From Microbacterium yannicii PS01 (GTDB lineage: Bacteria > Actinomycetota > Actinomycetes > Actinomycetales > Microbacteriaceae), in NCBI RefSeq assembly GCF_000304335.1, contig NZ_CAJF01000015.1, positions 31,048 to 95,047 of the forward strand: a stretch of 64,000 bases of DNA, read 5' to 3'. Every line of letters starts with the position of its first letter. Position 1 is the stretch's first letter. The notes under the pieces were generated by a model. It was not told the origin of the DNA, searched no databases, and saw nothing but the letters and a program-made list of their open reading frames with translations. Of the stretch, positions 15,482 to 24,881 are shown piece by piece. Position numbers and translations under genes: made by a program.

Positions 15482-16375
15482 ATGTCAGTCGGTTTGCTCG
15501 CGGTCGTCGACGACATCCTCACCGCCGCAGTCAAAGCCAGCGCGAAAACGGCTGGCGTGGTGATCGATGACGCGGCAGTCACCCCGCAGTACGTTCAGGG
15601 CGTTCTTCCCGCGCGGGAGTTGCCAATCGTTGGGAAGATCGCGCTCGGCAGCCTTGTCAACAAATTCGTCATCATCATCCCGATCGCTCTGCTGCTGACC
15701 GCTTTCGCGCCGTGGGTGCTGCCGTGGCTGCTGATCGTGGGCGGCTCCTATCTCTGCTTCGAAGGCGCTGAGAAGGTCATGGAGTGGTTCGGCGCCGAGC
15801 ACGGTCCTGGTCAAGATGAACCCCGGAATGAGCGCAAGCTCGTTTTCGGGGCGATTCGCACGGACCTGATCCTGAGCACTGAGATCATGCTGATCTCATT
15901 GGCCAGCCTCGACGCGGGCTTCGGTCTCTGGATGACGTTCGGTGCCCTTGCCGTGATCGCTCTCGCTATGACGCTGCTCGTCTACGGCGCCGTCGCGCTC
16001 TTGGTCAAGATCGACGACGTCGGCATGGGGATGGCGCAGAGCTCCGCCGCGCGGGTCCGTAGCACCGGGGAACGGATCGTGCGATCCATGCCTACCGTGT
16101 TCCGCATCATCAGTGTCATCGGCACCGTGGCGATGCTCTGGGTGGGTGGTCATCTGGTGATCGCAAACTTGGCCGAGACCATCTGGGAAGGCCCATACAA
16201 CCTGCTGCACACCGCGACGCACGCCGTCGAGTCGCTCGGGCCGGTTGTCGAGTGGGTCATCGACACGGCGCTGTCGGGCCTGTTCGGGCTCGTGGTCGGA
16301 CTGATCATCGCAGGGATCGTATTCATGGCGATGCGAGTCATGAAGCGGAGGGCGCCGGTCGATGCTTCGCATTAG
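15482..16375 (+). CDS. DUF808-family inner membrane protein (YedI-like)
   Basis: A 297-residue integral membrane protein. The N-terminus LLAVVDDILTAAVKASAKTA and the segment VLPARELPIVGKIALGSLVN are typical of DUF808/YedI proteins. Hydrophobic segments follow at about 65-95, 135-190 and 205-285. The cytosolic loop (about 100-130) carries EKVMEWFGAEH. Function in the family is unknown. The start follows GGAGG with good spacing. Confidence 0.9.
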   Translation: MSVGLLAVVDDILTAAVKASAKTAGVVIDDAAVTPQYVQGVLPARELPIVGKIALGSLVNKFVIIIPIALLLTAFAPWVLPWLLIVGGSYLCFEGAEKVMEWFGAEHGPGQDEPRNERKLVFGAIRTDLILSTEIMLISLASLDAGFGLWMTFGALAVIALAMTLLVYGAVALLVKIDDVGMGMAQSSAARVRSTGERIVRSMPTVFRIISVIGTVAMLWVGGHLVIANLAETIWEGPYNLLHTATHAVESLGPVVEWVIDTALSGLFGLVVGLIIAGIVFMAMRVMKRRAPVDASH

Positions 16376-16479
16376 GCCATGACCGCCGGCGAGTCATTGC
16401 AAGCTTCATAAGGTGTTCCCGATAGCGGAAGCCCGCGAAGCCCCGTCCTTGGAGTTGCTGCTCGTCGTCAGCCGGTGGT

Positions 16480-16722
16480 TCACCGAACGGCGGAGCGCTC
16501 CTTGACGAGGAGCGCGAACACGAAGACGCCAACCGCTAAGAGCATCGTGACGGCTGCCACGGTCATCACGGCCGCGTCCACGGGGAGCATCGCGCATCCC
16601 GCCGACGTGTCCTCGTGGTCGCAACTGCGCGTCGGCTGGAAGAAGTAGACCACGGTCACGGTCGCCCCAGTGAGTGCGAGGAGCACGCTCCCGGTTAACC
16701 ATCCGCGCACCTTCGGCTCCAC
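16480..16722 (-). CDS. Small two-helix membrane protein
   Basis: An 80-residue protein with a first helix WLTGSVLLALTGATVTVVYF, a short loop containing two cysteines (RSCDHEDTSAGCAM), and a second helix VMTVAAVTMLLAVGVFVFAL ending in a basic tail. Its architecture resembles the 86-residue protein at 13.8-14.1 kb, although sequences differ. No family recognised. The 286 bases upstream contain no other gene I can support. Confidence 0.55.
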   Translation of the reverse strand: MEPKVRGWLTGSVLLALTGATVTVVYFFQPTRSCDHEDTSAGCAMLPVDAAVMTVAAVTMLLAVGVFVFALLVKERSAVR

Positions 16723-17008
16723 GAACTCACCGTCTTCTTCGCTGTCTTGAAGCCGGCGGAGCAGATGAACGCTCAGACCACAACGCCGCCCGATATTCCG
16801 CAGCAGCGAGCAGATGAGTACCGCCCGTAGCAGGATGACTTCTGGCCGGTCTGCGAAGGAGCGACCGTGAGTTTCAGGCTGAGCTCGGCGTGCCGTCGAT
16901 AACTCGGTCGATCCGGGCGGGGCTCGGAAGAGTCTTGATGACCTGTCGCTCGAACCACCCCAGGCCGGACTTTAGTCCAGACGCTACAGCTTGCGGGCCG
17001 ACCGGGGG

Positions 17009-18034
17009 TCAGTGCCGACGTCGGCGAGCAGCTGGCGCCAGCGCCGGGTTTTCGAAGGAGTTGTCGACGGGGTTGATGGTGGTGCCGGGGGCGACGATCT
17101 CGTCTATCCGGTTCAGCACGGCCGGTTCGAGTACCGTGTCGGCCGCGGCCAGCTGCCCCTCGAGCTGTTCCATGGTGCGCGGTCCGATGATCGCTGCTGT
17201 GATCGCTGGATGATTGAGAACGAAGGCGATCGCCATCTGGATGAGGGTGATGCCGGTTTGATCGGCGAGCTGCGCGAGGGCCTCGACGGCGTCGAGCTTG
17301 CGCTGGTTGGCGGGCTGGGAGAGGTCGAATCGTTCCGGGAGCCGGCTGGCACGGGATGAGGCCTGCTGGCCGCTGTCTTTGCGCCACCGTCCGGAGAGCC
17401 AACCGCCGGTGAGTGGGCTGTACGACAGCACCCCCATGCCGTGGCGCTGGCAGGTGGGCAAGATGTCATCCTCGATCCGGCGGACCAGCATGGAGTATGC
17501 AGGCTGCTCGGTCACGAAGCGCTGCAAACCGCGCTCACGAGCCACCCACTGGGCTTCCACGATCTGGCTGGCGGGAAAGGTCGAGCCTCCGATGTACCGG
17601 ACCTTGCCTTGGTGGACGAGGTCGCTGAGAGCACCCAGGGTCTCGTCGATGTCGGTGTCGGTTCGCGGACGGTGCACCTGGTAGAGGTCGATCCAGTCGG
17701 TGTCCAGGCGGCGCAGCGAGTCCTCGACGGCCCGGATGATCCAGCGTCGCGAACTGCCCTGGCGGTTGGGGTCCTGGCCCATGGCGCCGTGGAACTTGGT
17801 CGCCAAGATGATGTCGTCGCGACGGCCCTTAAGAGCCTTGCCGACGATCTGCTCGGACTCGCCCTGGGCGTAGACGTCGGCGGTGTCGATGAAGGTGATG
17901 CCGGCGTCCAGAGCGGCGTGGATGATGCCGATCGACTCGTCGTGGTCCCGGTTGCCCCAGGCGCCGAACATCATCGCACCAAGACACATCTGGCTGACCG
18001 AGACGCCGGTGCGCCCAAGCAAGCGGTGATTCAC
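17009..18034 (-). CDS. Aldo/keto reductase
   Basis: A 341-residue NADPH-dependent TIM-barrel oxidoreductase. Motifs: LLGRTGVSVSQMCLGAMMFG at the N-terminus, AGITFIDTADVYAQGESEQI (catalytic Asp and Tyr), ATKFHGAMG (Lys), DWIDLYQVHRP (His), and the C-terminal cofactor region AAIIGPRTMEQLEGQLAA. It resembles the YajO/Gpr-like aldo/keto reductases with broad carbonyl specificity. GTG at 18034 follows AGAGGAG, so it is preferred over the in-frame ATG nine codons earlier. Confidence 0.92.
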   Translation of the reverse strand: MNHRLLGRTGVSVSQMCLGAMMFGAWGNRDHDESIGIIHAALDAGITFIDTADVYAQGESEQIVGKALKGRRDDIILATKFHGAMGQDPNRQGSSRRWIIRAVEDSLRRLDTDWIDLYQVHRPRTDTDIDETLGALSDLVHQGKVRYIGGSTFPASQIVEAQWVARERGLQRFVTEQPAYSMLVRRIEDDILPTCQRHGMGVLSYSPLTGGWLSGRWRKDSGQQASSRASRLPERFDLSQPANQRKLDAVEALAQLADQTGITLIQMAIAFVLNHPAITAAIIGPRTMEQLEGQLAAADTVLEPAVLNRIDEIVAPGTTINPVDNSFENPALAPAARRRRH

Positions 18035-18157
18035 ACAGCTCCTCTCGACCGATCGTCCCATTCTTCACACTCGATCGACGACGAGGCAACACCGAGGCCG
18101 ATCGGTCTTTCTCCGATGCGACCTCGCAGCCGGTCGGCTCGCGTCATACCACGACGA

Positions 18158-19225
18158 TCACCTGTCGAAGTGGCTGCCGAAGCATCCTCCTCGGTGATGG
18201 CCCCCCGCGCCGGAGATGCCGTCGATTTTCCAGATCTCGCCGTTGAGTGTCAGCACGTAAGCGGTGTTGCGGGTGAATGCGACGGAGGTCGGCAGGTCGA
18301 GGCCGTCGGCGACGACGGAGAAGGTGCCGTCGAGGTTGACCCGCAGAAGCTCGCCGCTGTCCGGCAGCGCCGGCGCGCCCGGCTCGACGTCACCTGGTGA
18401 GTCCCCCTGCGACACCGCGTACAGACCGCAGGTCCCGAAGGCGACGTCGGTGACGAGGCTGTATCCGGATGCGACATCTCTCGGCTGCGGGTTCCACAGC
18501 CCGAACGCGACCACCTTGCCGGTGGCCGGCTCGTGCGGCACCGGTCCCGCTTCGGCCATGAAGATCAGCGGCCCGAGCGATGTCACTCCGGTCGGAACGG
18601 TGTTGCCGAACTGCTCGACCTCTCGCACCTCGCCGGACATCGACACCCTGAGCACGCGGTTGTGATGTCCGTCGGTCACGACAAAGCCATTGCCGACCGA
18701 GGTCATCGCATACTGCACGCCGCGTGCCAGGAAGAAGTCGATTTCCGGTGGCGGCGGATTCTGCAGCGACCACTGCCCGATGTCGGCGATCACCGTGAAG
18801 CTGTCGGAGTCGTCGACGCGGTAGATCCCGTCGACGTCGTTGGTCGTGTCGCCGGGAATGTCGTCGCCGACCGTCGTGACCAGCACGTACGCCGAGCGGC
18901 CGACGAACACGACGTCGATCGCTCCGCCGAGGGGCAGCAGCGTGAGGGGCAGACCCGTCGCGTATGCGGATCTCTCACCGGTGCGCAGATCGATGCGCGT
19001 GATCTGCCCGATCTTGCCCTCGGTGACATAGAGCGCGCCGTCGGGGCCGATCGTACTGCCGATCGCTCCCTGCAGCCCGGAGACGAGCAGAGAGGCGACG
19101 GGCTCGTCGTCGGACTCGTGCCAGCTCGTTGGTGTGCTCGCGCCGGCAGCCCCCGGCGCGAGCAGTGTCGTCCACATCAGGGCTGCGACAGCGGCACCCG
19201 CGAGCAGCCCCCTTCTGATTCTCAT
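18158..19225 (-). CDS. Secreted ScyD/ScyE-like beta-propeller protein
   Basis: A 355-residue exported protein. The N-terminus RIRRGLLAGAAVAALMWTTL then LAPGAAGAS is a signal peptide with an AxA-type cleavage region. The rest is a six-bladed propeller with repeated strands: IGSTIGPDGALYVTEGKIGQ, GLPLTLLPLGGAIDVVFVG, VGNGFVVTDGHHNRVLRV, and LPTSVAFTRNTAYVLTLNGE. It matches the ScyD/ScyE family found mostly in actinobacteria, whose role is unknown. An upstream in-frame ATG is rejected because only the chosen start gives a signal peptide. Confidence 0.85.
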   Translation of the reverse strand: MRIRRGLLAGAAVAALMWTTLLAPGAAGASTPTSWHESDDEPVASLLVSGLQGAIGSTIGPDGALYVTEGKIGQITRIDLRTGERSAYATGLPLTLLPLGGAIDVVFVGRSAYVLVTTVGDDIPGDTTNDVDGIYRVDDSDSFTVIADIGQWSLQNPPPPEIDFFLARGVQYAMTSVGNGFVVTDGHHNRVLRVSMSGEVREVEQFGNTVPTGVTSLGPLIFMAEAGPVPHEPATGKVVAFGLWNPQPRDVASGYSLVTDVAFGTCGLYAVSQGDSPGDVEPGAPALPDSGELLRVNLDGTFSVVADGLDLPTSVAFTRNTAYVLTLNGEIWKIDGISGAGGHHRGGCFGSHFDR

Positions 19226-19501
19226 GGGAGTGCCTTCGATCGACAGTCGCTGTCGGTCGCCCGCAGGGCGTCGCTCTGGTGCGATCGGCGTGTTGGTGTG
19301 CCGCTCATGAGCTGTCGGAACACCGCTGCGTGCTCCGTCGTCATCGCGGCTGGGCAACACCATCCTCCGCCCTTCGACTCCCGTCAAGGGATCAGCTCGC
19401 CGCCAGGCGTCACTCCCGTCGCGGCCGGCGAAGGCCGGCCAGGCACCGCTATGCGAATGGGACGAGGCGCCCTCCACCTGTACTTGCCGGTTCTGCACGG
19501 C

Positions 19502-19769
19502 TCAGCGATTCATGTCTCGGTCTCGAACGCGGCGGAGCAGGATCCCGCTGGACGCTACGAACACCACCCCGGCCACGGCTACGCCGGCCGTGACAGGCCA
19601 CACCGGTACGTCCTGGCCCAACGTAAGAGGAACAGCCGACATCACGTCGAGGACTACCGCGGCCACCGCAACCAGGACCATGACAATGCCAGCGACCACT
19701 CCGGCCCGAGCCTGCGGCGCGCGCGCGATTCGCTCGCGGGTTTCTGTCCATGCCGATGTCCTCGGTCAC
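19502..19769 (-). pseudogene. Small membrane protein gene with an N-terminal frameshift
   Basis: The open part (from 19699) encodes VAGIVMVLVAVAAVVLDVMS and VTAGVAVAGVVFVASSGILL, two membrane helices ending RRVRDRDMNR. Upstream, the same frame reads RERIARAPQARAG but has no start codon before a stop. In the neighbouring frame a good GTG at 19769 reads TEDIGMDR. Removing one A from the triple A that is complementary to 19741-19743 joins the two frames into one 88-residue protein. Either the gene has a true frameshift or the assembly has a base error. Confidence 0.55.
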
Positions 19770-19818
19770 GGTCCCTACGTACCCGGATGGCATAGAGCCG
19801 TTCCAAGAGGGGATCGGG

Positions 19819-20240
19819 CTACGGTTGCGGACCGCCGAACTCGCGCTTCACATCGGCGAACGCCTTGACCTCTTCCTGCAGGCGGTCCGCCAGCCACTCC
19901 CCATCACGAAGCCATTTCTGAACCACGCCGCGAACGCCTGGGGCGGCCGTGCGGGCCCCGGGCGCTCGAGGATCAATTCGGGAATGTGGCGTCGCGGCAG
20001 ATCGGCGTCGCGTCTCGCGATAGATCGTCGCTCGTGAGACTCCGAAGAGCTCTGCGATCTCCGTTTGTGTGTAGGAACCGCCGTCTAGAACCTCGTAGAT
20101 GGGTGCGTTGAGTGCGGGTCAGCTTGGGCTGCTTCCCCTTGAGCTTTCCCTTCGCTAGCGATCGCCATCCCTTCCCTTGTCCGCATCGGTGTCAGGTCTG
20201 CTTCGTGCTCGGCCACCATGCCGAGCACATTGAATGAAGT
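19819..20240 (-). pseudogene. Decayed serine recombinase (resolvase/invertase)
   Basis: Reading the minus strand from 20240, SFNVLGMVAEHEADLTPMR then TREGMAIA is the end of the catalytic domain and the E-helix of resolvase/invertase serine recombinases. KGKLKGKQPKLT appears in another frame, followed by YTQTEIAELFGVSRATIYRE in a third frame, which is the C-terminal helix-turn-helix. At least two frameshifts are needed, and the catalytic serine region is missing because the sequence runs into the rhamnosidase gene. An open tail (WLADRLQEEVKAFADVKREF) continues to a TAG at 19819. It marks an old mobile element at the edge of the sugar island. Confidence 0.75.
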
Positions 20241-20286
20241 TGCCCGCGCACCTGCCCTATCCCCGCCGCCTGCCGATCCGTCGCCT

Positions 20287-22881
20287 TCAGCGCACGAGCG
20301 CGACGGTACGGGAATGGATGCCGGGGCCCACGGCCTCCTGGTCGGCTCCGACGAAGTCCAGCACGGCCTCGGTCCCCACCGGCACCGTGACCTCGACGCG
20401 CAGCGAGTCGTCCTCGATGCGCCACGCGATCGCGGCCTCGCCGTACGGCGTCAGGTGGCGCGCCGAGGCCGACGTGAGGCCCCCGCCTGGGCGCGGCGCG
20501 AAGCGGATGCGGCGGTAACCGGGAGCCTCGGGGCTGAGGCCGGCGATGACGCGGTGCATCCAGTCGGCGACCGCACCGAGCGCGTAATGGTTGAACGACG
20601 TCATGGTGCCGGGGTTGACCGTGCCGTCGGGCATGAGCGAGTCCCAGCGCTCCCACACCGTGGTCGCGCCCTGCTCCACCTGGTAGAGCCACGACGGGCA
20701 CTCGCGCTCGAGCAGCAGGTCGTATGCGGTGTCGATGTGCCCGCCGGCGCTCAGGGCGTCGGAGACCAGCGGCGTTCCCACGAACCCGGTCGCGATGCGG
20801 TTGCCCGCGTCGCGCACGAGCTGCGCGAGGCGGGAGGCGGCGGCATCCTGTCTCTGCGGATCGGTGATGAGATCGAACCGCAGGCCGAGCGCGTACGCGG
20901 TCTGGGCGTCGCTGGTCATGGTGCCGTCGTCGTTCACGTACTCGGCGGCGAAGGCGGCGACCACCTCGTCGGCGAGGGCGTCGTAGTGCTCCCGCTCGTC
21001 TTCGAGGCCGAGCACCTCGGCCATGCGGGCGACGGTGCGCGTCGACTTCGCGAAGTACGCGGTGGCGACCAGGTAGCGGTCGGTGAGGGCGTCGGCGGGA
21101 TCCTGCGGAGGAGCCGCGGGGTCGAGCCAGTCGCCGAGCTGGAATCCGGTGTTCCACAGGCGCGAGGGGCCGGCGAGACGCGCAAGCAGATCGACCCAGC
21201 TGCGGGCGCTGTCGAACTGCGCCCGCAGCACGGCCGTGTCTCCGAAGCGCTCGTAGAGCGTCCACGGCAGCAGGGTCGCGACGTCGCCCCAGGCCGCGCC
21301 CGCACGCATCGGCGTCCACATCCTGTCGGCGGGGATCACGGGCACGTACCAAGGCACGGTGCCGTCGGGCAGCTGTTCGATCGCGAGGTCGCGCAGCCAG
21401 CCCGAGAGCATGCCCGACACGTCGTACAGCGTCGAGGCGGTCGGGCCGAATACCTGGATGTCACCGGTCCAGCCGATGCGCTCGTCGCGCTGCGGGCAGT
21501 CGGTGGGGATGTCGACGAAGTTGCCGCGCATGCCCCACCGGACGTTCTCGTGCAGGCGGTTCAGCGCGGGGTCGGAGGACTCGAACCACCCGGTGCGCTC
21601 GAGGTCGGTGTGGTAGACCCGGGCGACGAGGGCGCCGTCGGCGGCATCCGCGTCGAGGTCGCCCGGCCATCCCGACACCTCGACGTAGCGGAAGCCGTGG
21701 AAGGTGAAGCGCGGCTCCCACTCCTCGATTCCGCGGCCCGCCAGCGTGTAGTTGTCGGCCGAGCGCGCGTTGCGCAGCGGGCGCGTGTAGATCTCGCCGT
21801 CCTGCATCACCTCGGCGGTGCGCAGCGTCACGGTGGCGCCCGCCGGTCCGCTCACGCGGATGCGCACGCGGCCGACGAGATTCTGCCCGAAGTCCAGAAT
21901 GCGCGAGCCGCTCGGCCCCGTCAGCACCTCGACCGGCTGCAGCTCCTCGGTGCACCGCACCGGGGGAGCCGTCGGCGCGACGAGCGTGGCGGGGTCGCGG
22001 TGACGCTCCTGCACGCCCTCCCATCCGGCGTCGTCGAAGCCGGACTCCGACCAGCCTGACTGCTCTTCGCGCGCGTCGTAGTCCTCGCCGTCGTAGATGC
22101 CGCTGTGCAGGATGGGACTCGCCGCCGAGGTCCACGAGTGGTCGGTGGCGATCGTCTCGCGCGATCCGTCGGCGTAGGTGAGCTCGAGTTGGCCGAGGAA
22201 GGACTGGTCGGTGCCGTACAGGTTGCGGAATCCGCCGCGCCAGCCCAGCCGTCCGCGGTACCAGCCGTCGCCGAGCCACGCGCCGATCGCATTGGCGCCC
22301 GGCTTCACCAGCCCGGTGACGTCATAGGTGTAGTAGCGAAGGCGCTGGCCGTAGACGGTCCAGCCCGGTGAGAGGGTGTCGTCACCGACGCGCTCGCCGT
22401 TCAGCTCGGCCTCGTACAGGCCATGCGCGGTGGCGTACAGTCGCGCCCGGACGAGTCCGTCTCGCGCCCCGAACTCGCGTCGCACGATCGATGGGCGCCG
22501 CTCATCGGAGAGGGCGTTCTCGTTGCGGATCGACCCGACCGGCCGCGCGACCCAGTCCGACGGCTCGAGCAGTCCGGCCTCGAGCGTGGTGGGGGCGGAT
22601 GCCTCGGACCAGTCTCCGTCGGAACCCCGGACCGCGACCCGCACCGTGACGATGTCTCTCGACTGCAGCGGCTCGCCCGGCCAGTCGACCAGCACCTGGT
22701 CGGCGCCGTCGACCTCGTGCGATGTCGTCGCGCCCTCGAGCTCGAGATCGACGCGGTAGCCAGCCTGACGCCAGTCCGACGGCGCGGAGGAGATCGTCCA
22801 CGAGAGCCGCGGCATCCGCTCGCCGATCCCGAGGGGTTCGCGGTGGTGCTCGATGCGGGGCGCGTCGACGATGACGGTCAT
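20287..22881 (-). CDS. GH78 alpha-L-rhamnosidase
   Basis: An 864-residue inverting glycosidase removing terminal alpha-L-rhamnose from plant glycosides or pectin side chains. Order: N-terminal beta-domains (about 1-300), the Bac_rhamnosid concanavalin-like domain (about 310-420, RILDFGQNLVGRVRIRV), then the (alpha/alpha)6 barrel starting near 440. The acid-containing DIPTDCPQRDERIGWTGD lies at 457-474, and the C-terminal beta domain closes the protein. There is no signal peptide, so the substrate must be imported or act intracellularly. It is divergent from the SDR-LacI operon, with two LacI-type operators in the 125-base gap. Confidence 0.93.
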   Translation of the reverse strand: MTVIVDAPRIEHHREPLGIGERMPRLSWTISSAPSDWRQAGYRVDLELEGATTSHEVDGADQVLVDWPGEPLQSRDIVTVRVAVRGSDGDWSEASAPTTLEAGLLEPSDWVARPVGSIRNENALSDERRPSIVRREFGARDGLVRARLYATAHGLYEAELNGERVGDDTLSPGWTVYGQRLRYYTYDVTGLVKPGANAIGAWLGDGWYRGRLGWRGGFRNLYGTDQSFLGQLELTYADGSRETIATDHSWTSAASPILHSGIYDGEDYDAREEQSGWSESGFDDAGWEGVQERHRDPATLVAPTAPPVRCTEELQPVEVLTGPSGSRILDFGQNLVGRVRIRVSGPAGATVTLRTAEVMQDGEIYTRPLRNARSADNYTLAGRGIEEWEPRFTFHGFRYVEVSGWPGDLDADAADGALVARVYHTDLERTGWFESSDPALNRLHENVRWGMRGNFVDIPTDCPQRDERIGWTGDIQVFGPTASTLYDVSGMLSGWLRDLAIEQLPDGTVPWYVPVIPADRMWTPMRAGAAWGDVATLLPWTLYERFGDTAVLRAQFDSARSWVDLLARLAGPSRLWNTGFQLGDWLDPAAPPQDPADALTDRYLVATAYFAKSTRTVARMAEVLGLEDEREHYDALADEVVAAFAAEYVNDDGTMTSDAQTAYALGLRFDLITDPQRQDAAASRLAQLVRDAGNRIATGFVGTPLVSDALSAGGHIDTAYDLLLERECPSWLYQVEQGATTVWERWDSLMPDGTVNPGTMTSFNHYALGAVADWMHRVIAGLSPEAPGYRRIRFAPRPGGGLTSASARHLTPYGEAAIAWRIEDDSLRVEVTVPVGTEAVLDFVGADQEAVGPGIHSRTVALVR

Positions 22882-22908
22882 CCGGGTGGTCTCCTTGCCG
22901 GTGGTACT

Positions 22909-22958
22909 GCGAAAACGTTGCGAGAAGGAAGTGTGACATCGAATTCGAAACGTTTCAA
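22909..22958. promoter_or_regulatory. Two LacI-type operators between divergent sugar genes
   Basis: gaaacgtttc (22947-22956) is a perfect palindrome with the central CG step of LacI/GalR operators, and cgaaaacgttgcg (around 22910-22922) is a degenerate second copy about 35 bases away. They sit between the GH78 gene and the SDR-LacI-hydrolase operon. The LacI gene at 23840 is the obvious candidate regulator. Confidence 0.65.
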
Positions 22959-23006
22959 GTACGCTGGTCGCACGCAGCCGCGACGAAAGCGGCGAAGGAG
23001 GATTCG

Positions 23007-23837
23007 ATGACGATCGGTGTGACTGGCAGCGGCGGAAAGCTCGGCCGTGCGACGGTGGAGCGCCTGCGGGCCGACGGGCACGACGTGATCGGCTTCGACC
23101 TCGCGGGAACTCCCGGTAAGGGCTTCACCCGCGTCGACCTGACCGACTTCGGGCAGACGCTCGACGCCTTCCTCTCGGTGACAGCCCGTCACGACGGACT
23201 CGACGCCCTGGTGCACCTCGCCGCCATTCCGGTCAACGGATTGGTTCCGGATGCCGCGACCTTCCACAACAACATGACGGTGTCGTTCAACGCACTGTTC
23301 GCCGCGCACCGCGCGGGGGTGCGCACCATCGTGCTCGCCTCGAGCATCACCGCGATGGGCTTCCCGTTCGACGAAGCCCCGCCCTCGCTGCCGGTCGACG
23401 AGACCTACACGAGCGCCAACAACACCTATGGCCTCGGCAAGGTGGCCGAGGAGGCGATCGCGGCGCAGCTGGTCCGCTGGCACGCCGGCACCTCGATCAC
23501 GGCGCTGCGCTTCACCAACGTCGTCGGCGAGGACGAGTACACGACCTTCGAGCGGGCGACCGACCCGCAGTACCGACGCGACCTCGTCGGCTCGTGGATC
23601 GACGCACGCGACGGAGCCGAGGCGGTCGCGCTGGCGCTCGCAGCCGCCGGGCCGGGTTTCGAGGTCTACAACGTCGCGGCCCCCGAGTCCGGGCTGGCCG
23701 CGCCCTCGCGCGAGGTGGCTGCCCGGTGGTTCCCGGGAACGCCGGTCGCCGACGACCTCGGCGAGTTCGAGTCGCTGATGTCGACGCGCAAGATCCGGGA
23801 GCGGCTCGGTTTCACCGCCCAGCACGACTGGCGCTGA
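23007..23837 (+). CDS. NAD-dependent epimerase/dehydratase (extended SDR)
   Basis: A 276-residue extended short-chain dehydrogenase. The nucleotide motif is TGSGGKLG (residues about 6-13), an acidic residue at the end of strand 2 (IGFDLAG) favours NAD, and the active site is YGLGK with an upstream SSITAMGF strand. Its shape resembles uronate-dehydrogenase-like and sugar oxidoreductases that sit in sugar operons. The product is unknown: it might oxidise a sugar released by the neighbouring hydrolases. It is first in the operon SDR-LacI-DUF5060 hydrolase-GH42, starting two bases before the LacI gene. Confidence 0.8.
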   Translation: MTIGVTGSGGKLGRATVERLRADGHDVIGFDLAGTPGKGFTRVDLTDFGQTLDAFLSVTARHDGLDALVHLAAIPVNGLVPDAATFHNNMTVSFNALFAAHRAGVRTIVLASSITAMGFPFDEAPPSLPVDETYTSANNTYGLGKVAEEAIAAQLVRWHAGTSITALRFTNVVGEDEYTTFERATDPQYRRDLVGSWIDARDGAEAVALALAAAGPGFEVYNVAAPESGLAAPSREVAARWFPGTPVADDLGEFESLMSTRKIRERLGFTAQHDWR

Positions 23838-23839
23838 TC

Positions 23840-24853
23840 GTGGCGAGGCCGGGGATCCGACAGGTCGCCGAGCGCGCAGGAGTCGCGGTCGGGACGGTCT
23901 CGGCGTTCCTCAATCACCCCGACCGCGTCTCGGCCCAGCGTGCAGACCGCATCGCCGCGGCGATCATCGAGCTCGGCTTCGTGCCGAACACGGCGGGCCG
24001 GCAGCTCCGCCTCGGCGTAAGCAGCGTCATCGGCTACCTGTCGCCCGACGTCAGCAATCCGCACGTCGCCGAGATCGCGCGAGAGGTCGAGTCGCGCGCA
24101 CAGAGCCTCGGCATGACGGTGTTCCTCGCCCACACGCACGGTGACCGGTCACGGGAGGACGCCTACCTCGAGGCCTTCGAGCAGCGTCAGGTGCGTGGCC
24201 TGCTCGTGTCGTCGTTCGAGCCGGTCGAAGACCGGCTGGCCGCGCTTCGTGAACGCGGAACGCCCTCGGTGCTCGTCGGGCGCCGCGCGTGTCGCGATGA
24301 GCAGCCGTCGGTGTCGATCGACGATGTCTCGGGCGGTCGCCAGGCTGCCGAGCATCTGAGGGCGAACGGATGCCGCCGCCTGGCTTTCGTCGGCGGTCCG
24401 CTGCCCGTGCAGCAGGTCGCCGACCGGCTCGCGGGCGCTCGCGCCGTCACGACGTCGCTCGAGGTGATCGAGGTCGCGGACCGGTCGATCGCGGCCGGGC
24501 GCGAAGTAGGGGCTGCGATCGTCGCACGCGTTGTCGAGGAACGGCCTGACGGCATCTTCGCCGCGAACGACGTCCTCGCGCTCGGCATCCTGCAGGCGCT
24601 GGTCGCCGGCGGCGTCTCGGTGCCGTCCGACATCGCCCTCGTCGGGTACGACGACAACGAGTTCGCCGAGGCATCCCTCATCCCGCTGACAAGCGTGCGC
24701 GCGCGCCACGAGGACTTCGGCGCGACGGCCGTCGATCTGCTCTTCGAGGCGATCGAGAAGGGCGCCACGGGCGAACCGCAGCGGGTGTACGCGCCCGAGC
24801 TGATCGTGCGCGAGAGCTCGCTCCGCGCCCGTCACGGAAACCCACAACCCTGA
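23840..24853 (+). CDS. LacI-family transcriptional regulator
   Basis: A 337-residue repressor. The N-terminal helix-turn-helix and hinge are RQVAERAGVAVGTVSAFLNH then RVSAQRADRIAAAIIELGFV; the periplasmic-binding-protein-like effector domain follows (GYLSPDVSNPHVAEIARE, LLVSSFEPVEDRL, FAANDVLALGILQALVAGG, ALVGYDDNEFAEAS). Length is normal. GTG at 23840 starts two bases after the previous stop, so it is coupled to the SDR. Two gaaacgtttc-like sites upstream of the SDR are its likely operators. By position the inducer is probably a rhamnoside, galactoside or apioside-derived sugar. Confidence 0.92.
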   Translation: MARPGIRQVAERAGVAVGTVSAFLNHPDRVSAQRADRIAAAIIELGFVPNTAGRQLRLGVSSVIGYLSPDVSNPHVAEIAREVESRAQSLGMTVFLAHTHGDRSREDAYLEAFEQRQVRGLLVSSFEPVEDRLAALRERGTPSVLVGRRACRDEQPSVSIDDVSGGRQAAEHLRANGCRRLAFVGGPLPVQQVADRLAGARAVTTSLEVIEVADRSIAAGREVGAAIVARVVEERPDGIFAANDVLALGILQALVAGGVSVPSDIALVGYDDNEFAEASLIPLTSVRARHEDFGATAVDLLFEAIEKGATGEPQRVYAPELIVRESSLRARHGNPQP

Positions 24854-24881
24854 ATCGCAGACTGAATCAAAGGAGACACCT

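Noticed and set aside
20218..22059. 613-codon plus-strand frame across the rhamnosidase
   Set aside because: Antisense of the GH78 gene. Its composition is the reverse complement of the conserved hydrolase motifs.
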